NCBI GenBank assembly: GCA_003223645.1
Contig: QHVT01000020.1
Location: 1-64,000 of the forward strand
Source of the DNA: Acidobacteriota bacterium
GTDB taxonomy: Bacteria > Acidobacteriota > Thermoanaerobaculia > Gp7-AA8
Direction: 5' to 3'
DNA length: 64,000 nucleotides
In this document: in pieces, positions 42,713 through 51,272 of the stretch
Layout: every line of letters begins with the position of its first letter
How positions within the stretch are numbered: the stretch's first letter is position 1
Position numbers and translations under genes: made by a program
Notes under the pieces: generated by a model
The model's database searches: none
What the model was told of the DNA's origin: nothing
Seen by the model: the letters and a program-made list of their open reading frames with translations, nothing else

Positions 42713-42776
42713 ATGATGTGGCGACCGCTGCCCTCAGCGGTCGCGGTGCCGCTGAGGGCAGCGTCACCCACAAACG
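42713..42776. repeat. Family C element C3, shortened
   Basis: GTGGCGACCGCTGCC with CTCAGCGGTCGCGGTGCCGC and GGCAGCGTCACCCAC; the internal hairpins of C1, C2 and C4 are missing. It lies between convergent genes. Confidence 0.75.
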
Positions 42777-43985
42777 TCACGCGAGTCCCGATGGCAGCCG
42801 CGGCGACGACAGCAATTCCGCGAACACATCCCACCGTTTCTCCGCATCACCGCCGCAGCGGCGCTCGACGTAGCGGCGGACGAGATCCTTGCCGAGGTTG
42901 TAGTTGATGACGTAGGCGCGATATTGGTCGAAGAATTTGACGCGCTGTCGCGCGCGCGCCGGTGCCATCAGCGCGTACGTCGTCAGCCATTCGGCCGCGG
43001 CTTCGGCATCGATGTCGCCGTCGAGATAACGCCGCGCCGCTTCGTTGCCCGCATAGCCGGTGCGCGCGATCAGCTCGTGCACGCGGTAATACTGCTCCGC
43101 GCGCGCGGGATCGAGTCCCGCGATCGGGAACAGCGTCTCCTTCTCCATCGTCACACGCTCGTCCGCGGGAAACGCGACGTCGATCCCGTAGTTCGCCGTC
43201 CCCTCGGCAATGAGCGACTGCGCGCTGAACAGCGCGTACACCGAAAACTCCGGCCAGCCGCGGTCGCGCACGAGCGTCTTCTCCAGCAGCGCGTTGTAGA
43301 CGTGATGGCCGGGATAGCCTTCATGGCAGGCGAGATCGATCGCGCGATCGATGAAGATCGGCAGGTCGGTGTTCACCTGGATGAGACTCGTGAAGCCGCC
43401 CTTGTACCAGTTGTAGCCGCTCCATGCTTTGTTGTTCACGTACTCGACCGTGAAACTCTCGCCGATCGGCAGCGCGATGTGATCGGCGGTCGTCGCGTGG
43501 CAGACATCGATCGCCGTGCGAAATACGTCGTCGAGCCTTTCGCGCGGAATCACGAACTGCATGCGGAACGCTTCGACGCGATCGATGAGCGGACCGTCGC
43601 CGGGCAGCTCGTCTGCAATCGACGCGTTGAGCCGCCGGAAGTACTCCTCGGAATGCGAAGGAGCGACGGCCTGATACAACTCGCGCGACTCGTCGTCGAA
43701 CTTAAGCCGCCGTCCCTCGAGCATCTCCGCGCGCGCGATCAGCGCGCGGGTTTGCCCGCGAAGATACTCGAGCCGCAGCGACTCGAGCGGATCATCCGGC
43801 TGCTCGATCGCCGCGAGCTGATCGCGCAGCGCGAGCGCCGCTTCGTGAATGAAATCGAGCGTCGGACGCGTCTCCCGCACCTGCTCGCGCCACTCCGGCG
43901 GGCCGTAATACGCGTCGACGTAATCGGTGTCGTGCTCGCCCATCGCGAGCACCAGCTTCACGTAACGGATGGCGGCGTCGTTCAT
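42777..43985 (-). CDS. DUF885-like metallopeptidase-type protein
   Basis: A 402-residue protein without signal peptide. The motif LACHEGYPGHHVYN is the zinc-site pattern of DUF885 proteins (H-E-x-Y-P-G-H-H). Further family-like segments are AWSGYNWYKGGFTSLIQVN, SLIAEGTANYGIDVAFP and RTGYAGNEAARRYLDGDIDAEAA. DUF885 members are thought to be peptidases or carboxypeptidase-like enzymes; most are longer (550-600 residues) and exported, so this is a shorter cytoplasmic version. The downstream end abuts repeat C3. Confidence 0.75.
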   Translation of the reverse strand: MNDAAIRYVKLVLAMGEHDTDYVDAYYGPPEWREQVRETRPTLDFIHEAALALRDQLAAIEQPDDPLESLRLEYLRGQTRALIARAEMLEGRRLKFDDESRELYQAVAPSHSEEYFRRLNASIADELPGDGPLIDRVEAFRMQFVIPRERLDDVFRTAIDVCHATTADHIALPIGESFTVEYVNNKAWSGYNWYKGGFTSLIQVNTDLPIFIDRAIDLACHEGYPGHHVYNALLEKTLVRDRGWPEFSVYALFSAQSLIAEGTANYGIDVAFPADERVTMEKETLFPIAGLDPARAEQYYRVHELIARTGYAGNEAARRYLDGDIDAEAAAEWLTTYALMAPARARQRVKFFDQYRAYVINYNLGKDLVRRYVERRCGGDAEKRWDVFAELLSSPRLPSGLA

Positions 43986-44000
43986 GCGCGCCGCATCGTA

Positions 44001-44591
44001 TTACCGATCGGCGAAGATCTTCTTCTCGCCGATCGTGATCGTGATGCCGTTGTCGTTGGCGATCTTGCGCAGCGCCTGGTCCCACGGCATGTCCACCACC
44101 TGAATCGTGACCTGCTTGCCTTTCACCGCGGCGCCGACCGAAACGTCGTAGCCGGTGAGCTCGCCGAAGACGTTGATCACGTTCTCGATGTCCGCGTCTT
44201 TCAGATCGAGCGAGATCGGCTCGTATTTGGACTTGCTCGCGGGCGCCGGCTTCGGCGTGAAGGTGAATGCGTTCATCTGGATGCGTGCGCCGTTTTCCGT
44301 CGCGACGAGAACGATTTCACCGCTGCCGTCGCTGTTGCCGCGCGCGCGCAGTTGAATGTCGCGCGCGCCGTCCTTCGCCTCGATCGTCTTCCATTCGCCG
44401 GCGGCGACGTCGAAGTCGGCCTTCGAGATCGATCGCCCGCTTTCCTTCTCGGTGATGTCGACGTGGAAGGTGGCGACGTTGTCATGCACCGACATGCCGT
44501 ACACCGGCCAATAGATCATCTTCAGCTTCTCCGCCGATGCAACGCCGGCGAGCAGAACGAGCGCGAACGCGAAGGCTTTTCGATGAGTCAT
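44001..44591 (-). CDS. Secreted protein with secretin/STN-like domain
   Basis: A 196-residue protein from MTHRKAFAFALVLLAGVASAE (signal peptide). Residues 20-115 form a beta-rich region; residues 125-190 (ISLDLKDADIENVINVFGEL, TGYDVSVGAAVKGKQVTIQV, DMPWDQALRKIANDNGITI) match the secretin N-terminal/STN domain found in PilQ and TonB-dependent receptors. There is no secretin barrel, so it is a stand-alone periplasmic STN protein that could interact with a secretion or pilus complex encoded elsewhere. It is 15 bases upstream of the DUF885-like start on the same strand and may be co-transcribed with it. Confidence 0.7.
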   Translation of the reverse strand: MTHRKAFAFALVLLAGVASAEKLKMIYWPVYGMSVHDNVATFHVDITEKESGRSISKADFDVAAGEWKTIEAKDGARDIQLRARGNSDGSGEIVLVATENGARIQMNAFTFTPKPAPASKSKYEPISLDLKDADIENVINVFGELTGYDVSVGAAVKGKQVTIQVVDMPWDQALRKIANDNGITITIGEKKIFADR

Positions 44592-44608
44592 GTCTCTATG
44601 ATAGACCA

Positions 44609-45064
44609 ATGAACGCGCGTGATCTTCTGCTCGCGAACCTCGATGCGGCGTACGACAAGCGCGGCTGGCACGGCACGACGCTGCGCGGCGCGCTTCGCGG
44701 CCTGACGCCGGCCGACGTGTACTGGCGTCCGCCGAAGTCGCGTCACAACATCTGGGAGGAGGTCGCGCACGCTGCATATTGGAAGTACGCGGTGCGGCAG
44801 CGGCTCACGCGAGGCAAGCGCGGATCGTTTTCGATCAAGGGCAGCAACTGGTTCGAGTCACCGCCGCGCGGCGGCGAGCAGGCCTGGCGCGACGTCGTCG
44901 AGCTGCTCGACATCGAACATCATCGAATGCGCGACGTCATCGAGTCCCTCGACGACGCCGCGCTCGATGATCCGAAAAAGGCGCGGATGATCTACGGCAT
45001 TGCCGCGCACGACGCCTATCACACCGGACAGATCCAGTTGATCAAGCGATTGCGGCGCGGGTGA
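44609..45064 (+). CDS. DinB family protein
   Basis: A 151-residue four-helix-bundle protein. NARDLLLANLDAAYDKRGWHG, HNIWEEVAHAAYWKYAVRQR and IAAHDAYHTGQIQLIKRL carry the three histidines that form the metal site in DinB/YfiT proteins. Known relatives are metal-dependent thiol transferases (for example bacillithiol or mycothiol linked) or of unknown role. It diverges from the STN-like gene with 17 bases between starts. Confidence 0.85.
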   Translation: MNARDLLLANLDAAYDKRGWHGTTLRGALRGLTPADVYWRPPKSRHNIWEEVAHAAYWKYAVRQRLTRGKRGSFSIKGSNWFESPPRGGEQAWRDVVELLDIEHHRMRDVIESLDDAALDDPKKARMIYGIAAHDAYHTGQIQLIKRLRRG

Positions 45065-45070
45065 GACTCA

Positions 45071-45598
45071 CTACTTCGCGAACGTGCAGTCCTCTTCGCC
45101 GTACTTCATCCATTTGCCGTCCATCATCATCTCGCCGGTGTGATGGAGGCCTTTGGCGGTCTTGGTGAAGGTGTCGCGCGCCTGGACGGTCTGCGATCCG
45201 AGGTGCCACGGACCTTCGAAGACGATCGAGTCGCCGGACCAGCCATCGGAGTGGCCGCCGGAGTAGCCGCCCATGTTGTCCACGCCGCCGAGAACGAACT
45301 TCTTCATCTCGGGGTCGTAGCCGAAGAAGCCGCGGACGCCGGCCGGCATCGAATTCTTGGCCGTCTTCGTCTCGATGTAGCTGAAGCGCACCCACATGCC
45401 GTCGAGCGTCCAGTCGCCCATGACGCTGGCCGACGTCGGATGCTCGGGCGACATCTCATTGGCGAACGCCGTGCCGCTGCACTTGTAGTTCTTCGCGAAC
45501 GGAGCGAGTTGTTTGAGGTTGGGATTCGGATCCATCGCCAGCGCGCTGCCGGCGACGACGAGACACACGAGAGACACGAAGATCAAGACCTTGCGCAT
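45071..45598 (-). CDS. Secreted DUF1579-like protein
   Basis: A 175-residue protein with ribosome-binding site GGGAGGAAA and signal peptide (MRKVLIFVSLVCLVVAGSALA). LKQLAPFAKNYKCSGTAFAN, VMGDWTLDGMWVRFSYIETKTA, GFFGYDPEMKKFVLGGVDN and GEMMMDGKWMKYGEEDC suggest the same lipocalin-like family as the protein at 27047-27646, but the similarity is distant. Function unknown. Confidence 0.65.
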   Translation of the reverse strand: MRKVLIFVSLVCLVVAGSALAMDPNPNLKQLAPFAKNYKCSGTAFANEMSPEHPTSASVMGDWTLDGMWVRFSYIETKTAKNSMPAGVRGFFGYDPEMKKFVLGGVDNMGGYSGGHSDGWSGDSIVFEGPWHLGSQTVQARDTFTKTAKGLHHTGEMMMDGKWMKYGEEDCTFAK

Positions 45599-45754
45599 GA
45601 TGCTTTCCTCCCAGCTGATTTGCTCTCAACTACGGACAGCCGCCGCGTTCGGATTGGCAATAAGTCGCGCCCTCCCGGCGTTGAGCGATCCCGGTGGTTG
45701 ACAGGAGAGGCACCGCTCCGTATGTTGACGACCCTTTTTGTTCGTTGAACACGC

Positions 45755-45829
45755 GGGCCCGTAGCTCAGTGGTAGAGCAGCTGGCTTTTAACCAGTTGGT
45801 CGTAGGTTCGATCCCTACCGGGCTCACCA
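45755..45829 (+). tRNA. tRNA-Lys (anticodon TTT)
   Basis: Acceptor GGGCCCG pairs with CGGGCTC (one G-U), the T arm is GTAGG-TTCGATC-CCTAC, and the anticodon arm GCTGG-CTTTTAA-CCAGT gives anticodon TTT. CCA is encoded. Confidence 0.97.
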
Positions 45830-45865
45830 CGTGCCGCACCGCTTCGCGTCGCCAGACGCGCCCAC

Positions 45866-45941
45866 GTCCCCATCGTCTAGAGGCCTAGGACATCGCCCTT
45901 TCACGGCGACAACACGGGTTCGAATCCCGTTGGGGACGCCA
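45866..45941 (+). tRNA. tRNA-Glu (anticodon TTC)
   Basis: Acceptor GTCCCCA pairs with TGGGGAC, the anticodon loop CTTTCAC gives TTC, and CCA is encoded. The genomic island begins directly after its 3' end, the classic integration site for tyrosine-recombinase elements. Confidence 0.97.
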
Positions 45942-46479
45942 CTTTAAATGCCGCAGATTCAATTGCTTAGAATGTCGTGAATCTGGCGCGTGTGCATTAC
46001 GTGTGATTCGACCTCAACTTGGAGGTTGAATGCTCACGTTGTTCCGCCGCCACGTTTCGAACTGCCGGCATCCTTCCCGCCGGTATCGCCGCTGCTCCTG
46101 CCCGATCCACGTCGAAGAAGTCTCGGCGGCGAGACGATCCGCCTCTCGCTCGACCTCACGCCATCGGAAGCCGCGACGATCAAGATTCGCGGGTGGAAGC
46201 GGTTGGGAGGATTGGCCGCGATGAACCGAAGCTCGTCACGCTCGCCGCCGTCGATCTCTACGTGAAGGACGCCACCACCCGCGGCGTGCGTGCGAGCAGG
46301 GTGCCTTTCCCCGGACGACTCCTCGAAGGCGATCACGTTTCGTGGCGCGAACGGGAAGGACTCCGCCTGCTCCACCAAATCACGCTCAAGCACATCATCG
46401 CATACCGAGCGTCGTGGAACCGGCTGCCGCGATGAGCCACCGAAGGCATCTTGGTCTTATACTGCTCATAGAGAAGGAG

Positions 46480-46862
46480 CTTCCCATGTAACCGCCGTCG
46501 TCTCCGTTCTTCGCTACGGAGGCTTGCGGATCCGCGACGCTGCAGGTCTGGAGAGGGGCCCGGCTCACAAGCGCGAGCCGCGATGAGCCCTGATTCGCGC
46601 TATTTCTTCCCGAACGCATCGGCTCGCTCGAAAGTGCCGTCTCAAGCTGGAAAACGAACGCTCTACCGGATTTTGAGCTGGCGCAGGTTGAGGGGCCAAC
46701 GCATATCGATTTCGCGACATGTTCGCCGTCGATCTCTTGCTTTATGATGTGCCGCTCGAAAGTATTTCGCAGCTACTCGGACATCGATCAAGAGGACGGA
46801 GATAATTACGCCCCCAGAATGAAAGCCGGCAAGATCGATTACAGCAGATAGTTCGAGGTACA
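46480..46862 (+). pseudogene. Degenerate tyrosine recombinase (integrase)
   Basis: Pieces of a phage-type integrase appear in different frames: VLRYGGLRIRDAAGLE at about 46500-46560 (first catalytic Arg box), AYRFRDMFAVDLLLYDVPLE and SISQLLGHRS at 46701-46790 (the H-x-x-R and G-H boxes, with the first His now Tyr), DNYAPRMKAGK (region after the catalytic Tyr position) in another frame, and VRGTWDYRG further on. Stops and frameshifts separate them, so it is inactive. It explains how the island could have entered at tRNA-Glu. Confidence 0.7.
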
Positions 46863-47361
46863 TGGGACTACCGCGGACAGCTCCAGCCCGATCTGAAAAC
46901 GCCTAATCTCTCAAATGAGGATGCCAGTTCCAACAGCAGCTATCAAGACGTGAGCAATAGCTAAACGCGCTACGCTTGCCGTATTTGACGCGTAAATCGA
47001 TCAGCGCTATCTTTAAACGAGCGGCGGCTTCGTCGATAGATGGAGTTTCATACGCGAAATTCCTGACCGCTGAAAGGGATATTGTGAAAACGATTTTCGT
47101 CAAGTTTATCTTGGGCGAGAGCGCCTTCTGGTTTACGTTCGGGGAAACGTTCGTGAGGCTCATACTCGTTACAATCACGAATCTTTTGCTGATAACTTCG
47201 CACGCTCCATATCGGACGCCATCCTTCAACATTGTCGGTTGGATTCTTCCACGGTGTGGTAGCCGGACTCAATCAGTCACAGCAAGCGGTGGCCTTGAAG
47301 GCCGCCGTTACTTACTTTTTGCGGCTTTCTAACGATTCCGCACGCCGAACGCGAATTGCAG
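46863..47361. other. AT-richer stretch without recognised gene
   Basis: Overlapping frames of about 75-118 codons exist on both strands, but none shows a family, signal peptide or ribosome-binding site that I can support. A hairpin GGTGGCCTTGAAGGCCGCC lies at about 47287, close to the start of the next gene. Confidence 0.5.
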
Positions 47362-48453
47362 ATGGCACAACCTCGACTTCTATATAGCGTCGTATGGGAA
47401 GACGCGTTCGTTGCCTGTGAAGCTCTTCGATCCACGGCGCTGCAGGGAAAGTTACTTTGCATAGCTTCGGCCGGTGACATCGCGCTGTCACTACTAACCT
47501 TAGATACGGATCAAGTTCTCGCCGTCGATTGTAATGCTGCACAGATCGCCGCTACAGAACTTCGCGCATGCGCGATCGCCCACTTGTCGAATATCGATGT
47601 CCGTGAATTCTTGGGAGCCTCGGGGGGCAATGAATCTTCCAGGCTGGATACATATGCCACTCTCCGCTCATCCTTATCTCCATTTTCGCGCAGCTTCTGG
47701 GATTACAGGCGACACGCGGTTAAAAAGGGTATTATTCATGGAGGCCGGTTCGAAAGGTATCTACGACGCTTTCGACGCTGGCTCTTGCCTTTACTAACTC
47801 GGCCGACGGCGATTTCTTCCCTCATCGCAGCGCCGTCACAATCTGCACGAGAAGCCGTGTTTGCTAGTCTATGGAACACTACCCGTTGGCGCGTTGCCTG
47901 CCGGCTATTTTTTGGCGCGATCGCCCAGAATCGGTTCCGCTTTCCGAACGCTCTCCGAGCCGCTGCTGTGGATATTGACTCCGAAGTTGAACGCCGCACT
48001 CGTCATGTTCTTACAACTCGTACTATTGCTAACAACCCTTATCTAAGTTATCTCCTTTTAGGATATTACCCTGCGGATGCGCTCCCGCTCTATCTACGGG
48101 ATCATACGCTCCACATCATTCGCGCTCGGCTAAGCCGTCTTCATCTCCATCATTGTACGATCGCTGACATTAGCGATGCCGGAATCAGCGGTATGTATTT
48201 GTCCGACATCTTTGAGCCGCTGACACAGGTGGAGTTTGAGCGCGACTATGCGATTTTGTTAGATCGTCTTCGACCCGGCGGCCGCCTCGTTTATTGGTGC
48301 AATTATGCGATCAGGCAGCCCCCGCCTCTGGGAATCGTAGTCGAAAGTTCCGAGGTCGCGCGATTAATGGTTGCTGATCAGATCGGGTCGTATCCAGAGC
48401 TTCACATCGAATCGAAGGCTATTCCGAGAGCGATGCCCCTTCGCCTGCGATGA
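47362..48453 (+). CDS. DUF3419 / BtaA-like aminocarboxypropyl transferase
   Basis: A 363-residue protein (ATG at 47362; a TTG two codons earlier is possible). LLYSVVWEDAFVACEAL, LLCIASAGDIALSLLTL and VLAVDCNAAQIAATELR form the SAM-binding Rossmann part as in BtaA, and RSFWDYRRHAVKKGIIHGGR, NNPYLSYLLLGYYPADALP and DRLRPGGRLVYWCNYA complete the DUF3419 pattern. BtaA transfers the 3-amino-3-carboxypropyl group of SAM to diacylglycerol, the first step of betaine-lipid synthesis. It faces, and overlaps by 35 bases at the 3' end, the MFS carrier gene. Acting on an isoprenoid glycerol lipid is my inference from the neighbours. Confidence 0.78.
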   Translation: MAQPRLLYSVVWEDAFVACEALRSTALQGKLLCIASAGDIALSLLTLDTDQVLAVDCNAAQIAATELRACAIAHLSNIDVREFLGASGGNESSRLDTYATLRSSLSPFSRSFWDYRRHAVKKGIIHGGRFERYLRRFRRWLLPLLTRPTAISSLIAAPSQSAREAVFASLWNTTRWRVACRLFFGAIAQNRFRFPNALRAAAVDIDSEVERRTRHVLTTRTIANNPYLSYLLLGYYPADALPLYLRDHTLHIIRARLSRLHLHHCTIADISDAGISGMYLSDIFEPLTQVEFERDYAILLDRLRPGGRLVYWCNYAIRQPPPLGIVVESSEVARLMVADQIGSYPELHIESKAIPRAMPLRLR

Positions 48454-49723
48454 GCCTATCGATGCGGCCTTGCCGCCCGTCCAGCAGCAGCATAAGGCCA
48501 ATCACTATCATTGTCCCCATTACCGCGTACGCGAGAGCATAACGTAAGCCCATATTGAAAGGAAGGAGCATCACGCCGCTCCAGCAAAGGGGACCAATAA
48601 TTGACGCGCAGCGTTCAAAAACAGAATAAAGACCGTAGCCCTTGCCAAGCGTAGTTCTCTCCGCCAAGTCAAACAAGTATGCGCGTGATGTGCTCCAAAG
48701 AACACCAAAAAGAATGCCGCAGCACACGATGGTGCTCCAAATTAATAGACCAATCTGCGTCGCTACTGCCAGTGCAGCGAATGCGCCAAGCCACAATATA
48801 AGCGTCACCACAATAATCTTGCGGAGCGGCTGCGGACGTAGCCAGCCGACTGCGGCGCTCGAGAGCGAACCGCAGGTTAGTGCGATCGCAAATGCGACGG
48901 CAGTCTGGCTGTCGGAAAAGCCGATGCGTTCCCTGAGATATATCGGAAGGAACAATTGCACTGTTAATAGCGCGTCCGAGTACAACATAAACGCCAGAAG
49001 GTAGCGTGTTAAGCGCGGGGCTTTCCTGGCGAAGAGCCAATTCTCATGGAAATACCTCTTGATCGACCATTTGCTTTCATCGTCATGAGTTATGGCAACG
49101 GCATCCGTTCCCCTCCCAAGAGTGATGAACACAACTACGAAGAGCACAAGAAACACCACACCCATCACGGCCAATAAATTTAGCCGTCCGTCGGCGCTCT
49201 CCCCCAGCCAGTGGCGCAATAAATAAGCGCCGAGCAGCGCGCCAATTACGGAACCGAAGCTACCTGCGGCCTCTCCAAAACCCGTGTATTTCGTGACGTC
49301 CTTAAGGTCATGCACGCCGCGAATGTGCGGCAGGAGCCAATTGTACGGAACGAGACTCAACTGATACACAAAGTTGATCAGGCCAAAGACCATCAACGTT
49401 CCGCCGATGCGAAGCCATTGTGCTTCACGGTGGCCTAGGCCGGTAATCGCTAATGCGAGCATCCCGAGTGCGAACGAGCCATACACGAGGAAAGAAAAGC
49501 CATTTCGCTTTCGATCAATCGCGGCACCAATCAGCGGCGCGATCACCAGTAGCGCGAAAGCCGATAGAGAATAGGTCAACCCATACCAGAACGAACCCTG
49601 CCCTTGGTCAATACTGATCCATTTGGAAAAATACAAACTACCATTTATGATAAGCAGCGAATTAATGAAGTCATAGGCTATCCATGCGCGAATAGCTCCG
49701 CGTGCTGGGTCGCTCGTATTCAT
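48419..49723 (-). CDS. MFS carrier, UMF1/Atg22-like
   Basis: A 434-residue membrane protein with about twelve helices. The start at MNTSDPARG is chosen because it overlaps the GGGP-synthase stop as ATGA. The opening AIRAWIAYDFINSLLIINGSLYF resembles the A-W-x-x-Y-D-x-A-N-S signature of UMF1/Atg22 transporters, followed by IAPLIGAAIDRKR (MFS loop motif) and KDVTKYTGFGEAAG. It may export or flip a product of the island enzymes. It is the last gene of the four-gene minus-strand operon. Confidence 0.8.
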   Translation of the reverse strand: MNTSDPARGAIRAWIAYDFINSLLIINGSLYFSKWISIDQGQGSFWYGLTYSLSAFALLVIAPLIGAAIDRKRNGFSFLVYGSFALGMLALAITGLGHREAQWLRIGGTLMVFGLINFVYQLSLVPYNWLLPHIRGVHDLKDVTKYTGFGEAAGSFGSVIGALLGAYLLRHWLGESADGRLNLLAVMGVVFLVLFVVVFITLGRGTDAVAITHDDESKWSIKRYFHENWLFARKAPRLTRYLLAFMLYSDALLTVQLFLPIYLRERIGFSDSQTAVAFAIALTCGSLSSAAVGWLRPQPLRKIIVVTLILWLGAFAALAVATQIGLLIWSTIVCCGILFGVLWSTSRAYLFDLAERTTLGKGYGLYSVFERCASIIGPLCWSGVMLLPFNMGLRYALAYAVMGTMIVIGLMLLLDGRQGRIDRLIAGEGASLSE

Positions 49724-50448
49724 GGTGTCGCTAACCATGCTGTGCCACCTCGTTGTTCAAACGCTGATCCAATGACAATTCCTCTTGCTCCGGCGGCAAA
49801 CGCCGAAGCACATTGTTGCTGCGTCTTGATTCCGCCGCCAACGAGGACTGGCAATCCGTCTCCACCTTCGACCGCGGCCCGGATTTCCTCCACGCTGGCG
49901 CTTACAATAGCGTCGCTGCCAGCCTCTAGGTAAATGGCGTCTACGCCCAAAAGACGTCCGACAAGAGACATCGTACGAACGATCTCGGGTTTACCGCGCG
50001 GAATGGGAAGCACCTGCGTGAAGAAAGCCGCTGACGTTGATCGACCGCCATCAAGTTGCAAATACGCGACTCTTACGCACGGCATGCCATATCGCTCAAT
50101 CGTTGCAGCGGCCGCGATAACATGGTCAGTAATAAACCGTGTGTTGCCGCTTCCGATCGCCAACGGCACGACAAGAAAGTCGGCAAGGGGCGACAGTACG
50201 GTATCGACAGGGCCAGCAGTTAGAAAAGTGCCGACGCATTTAAGCGTTCTCTTGCAAGTTTTCATCACCTCGTCGAAATTGGTGCCGTGAATGTAAGTGC
50301 CGCCTACGATCAGGGTATTGACAGGAGTCGTCGCATTTGCGGCTAGGGCGTGTTCCAAGATGAGTGGATCCCAATGATCGGGATCGACCAAAAAATGAAT
50401 GCCGTTCGGTGCCAATAAGGCGAGTCTCCCACACGCTGTATTCACCAT
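49720..50448 (-). CDS. Geranylgeranylglyceryl phosphate synthase family (GGGPS/PcrB-like)
   Basis: A 242-residue TIM-barrel protein. It shows HFLVDPDHWDP at the start, NTLIVGGTYIHG, VGTFLTAGPVDTVLSPLADF, the substrate-binding VDAIYLEAGSD, and the phosphate site LPVLVGGGIKTQQQC with GIVIGSAFEQ. These are the landmarks of GGGP synthases, which attach a polyprenyl chain to glycerol-1-phosphate by an ether bond, the first committed step of archaeal-type lipids. Bacterial relatives include PcrB (heptaprenyl). Its start is two bases after the UbiA stop. Its own glycerol-1-phosphate dehydrogenase is not in the window. Confidence 0.82.
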   Translation of the reverse strand: MVNTACGRLALLAPNGIHFLVDPDHWDPLILEHALAANATTPVNTLIVGGTYIHGTNFDEVMKTCKRTLKCVGTFLTAGPVDTVLSPLADFLVVPLAIGSGNTRFITDHVIAAAATIERYGMPCVRVAYLQLDGGRSTSAAFFTQVLPIPRGKPEIVRTMSLVGRLLGVDAIYLEAGSDAIVSASVEEIRAAVEGGDGLPVLVGGGIKTQQQCASAFAAGARGIVIGSAFEQRGGTAWLATP

Positions 50449-50450
50449 GG

Positions 50451-51263
50451 CTACATCGCCAGAAAGAGCGCCGGCACGCTGGAATAGGCGGCTAGCTTCA
50501 GCAGTCGCGAATCCAGGCTCGCATTGTTTCTGCCGGCGGAGTTAAAAATGATTAGCAGGAGTGGCATTCCGCTCACGCAAAAGCTGAACGAGCGGCTAAG
50601 GCCGCACTCCATAACAGTTGCCGACAATCCGGCGACGATAAGAAAAGCGAAGAGCAATTTCCCAAATCGAGGGTAGCGACGGAGAACGGGTTCTGGACGG
50701 AATTGCTTATCACCCTCATAGTCCAGAATATCCTTCTTGAGTTCACGGGCGAGTGTGACGGCAAAAAGAAAAACGGCGATGAACACAAGTGGCCAGCGTC
50801 GCTCAGGTGAGGCAGACAACGGAACTACCGCGATGAGGGTTGCCGTCAGGATGTTCGCTGCGGCGGCACTCCGATAGCGGACGAACGAGGAATAGAACAA
50901 TCCGCCGCTAAGGCCCAAAAGCGGCCACAACGACACGTCCGGCCGCAAAGCGAGGCAGAGCAGCAAGTCTGTCATTATTATTACCAGTCCTGCGCAGATC
51001 GCCGCTCGCCGGCTGATATCGCCATGCAAGAGAGGTCGACTCGGGCAGTTTATAGCGTCGACATGAACATCGACAAGGTCATTAAATAGGTAGGAAGCGC
51101 TCGCGGCCAGGAACCAGGCGCTCGCCGAAATTATTATGAATTGCAGTGAGCCCGTAGCGGCATAGCGTGATGCCGCGAGATACAATAAGGCTATAGCGAG
51201 CGCATTCGGGAGTCTAATCAAGCGCGCGAGAGCCAGTACGAAGTCATACGTGGTACGCCACAT
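50451..51263 (-). CDS. UbiA-superfamily prenyltransferase, DGGGP synthase-like
   Basis: A 270-residue protein with seven to nine helices. The first Asp-rich motif is FNDLVDVHVDAINCPSRPL (N-D-x-x-D-x-x-x-D-x-x-N-x-P-x-R-P) and the second is ARELKKDILDYEGD. The pairing R-P-L/x-G with K-D-I-x-D-x-E-G-D is characteristic of digeranylgeranylglyceryl phosphate synthases within UbiA, which add the second prenyl chain to GGGP at the membrane. Quinone- or chlorophyll-type UbiA enzymes are the alternative, but the adjacent GGGPS gene (two bases away) favours lipid synthesis. Confidence 0.83.
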   Translation of the reverse strand: MWRTTYDFVLALARLIRLPNALAIALLYLAASRYAATGSLQFIIISASAWFLAASASYLFNDLVDVHVDAINCPSRPLLHGDISRRAAICAGLVIIMTDLLLCLALRPDVSLWPLLGLSGGLFYSSFVRYRSAAAANILTATLIAVVPLSASPERRWPLVFIAVFLFAVTLARELKKDILDYEGDKQFRPEPVLRRYPRFGKLLFAFLIVAGLSATVMECGLSRSFSFCVSGMPLLLIIFNSAGRNNASLDSRLLKLAAYSSVPALFLAM

Positions 51264-51272
51264 AAATGATAA

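Noticed and set aside
45630-45839. 69-codon minus-strand frame over tRNA-Lys
   Set aside because: It is antisense to a well-formed tRNA and contains VSPVGIEPTTNWLKASCS, the common mistranslation of this tRNA seen in databases.
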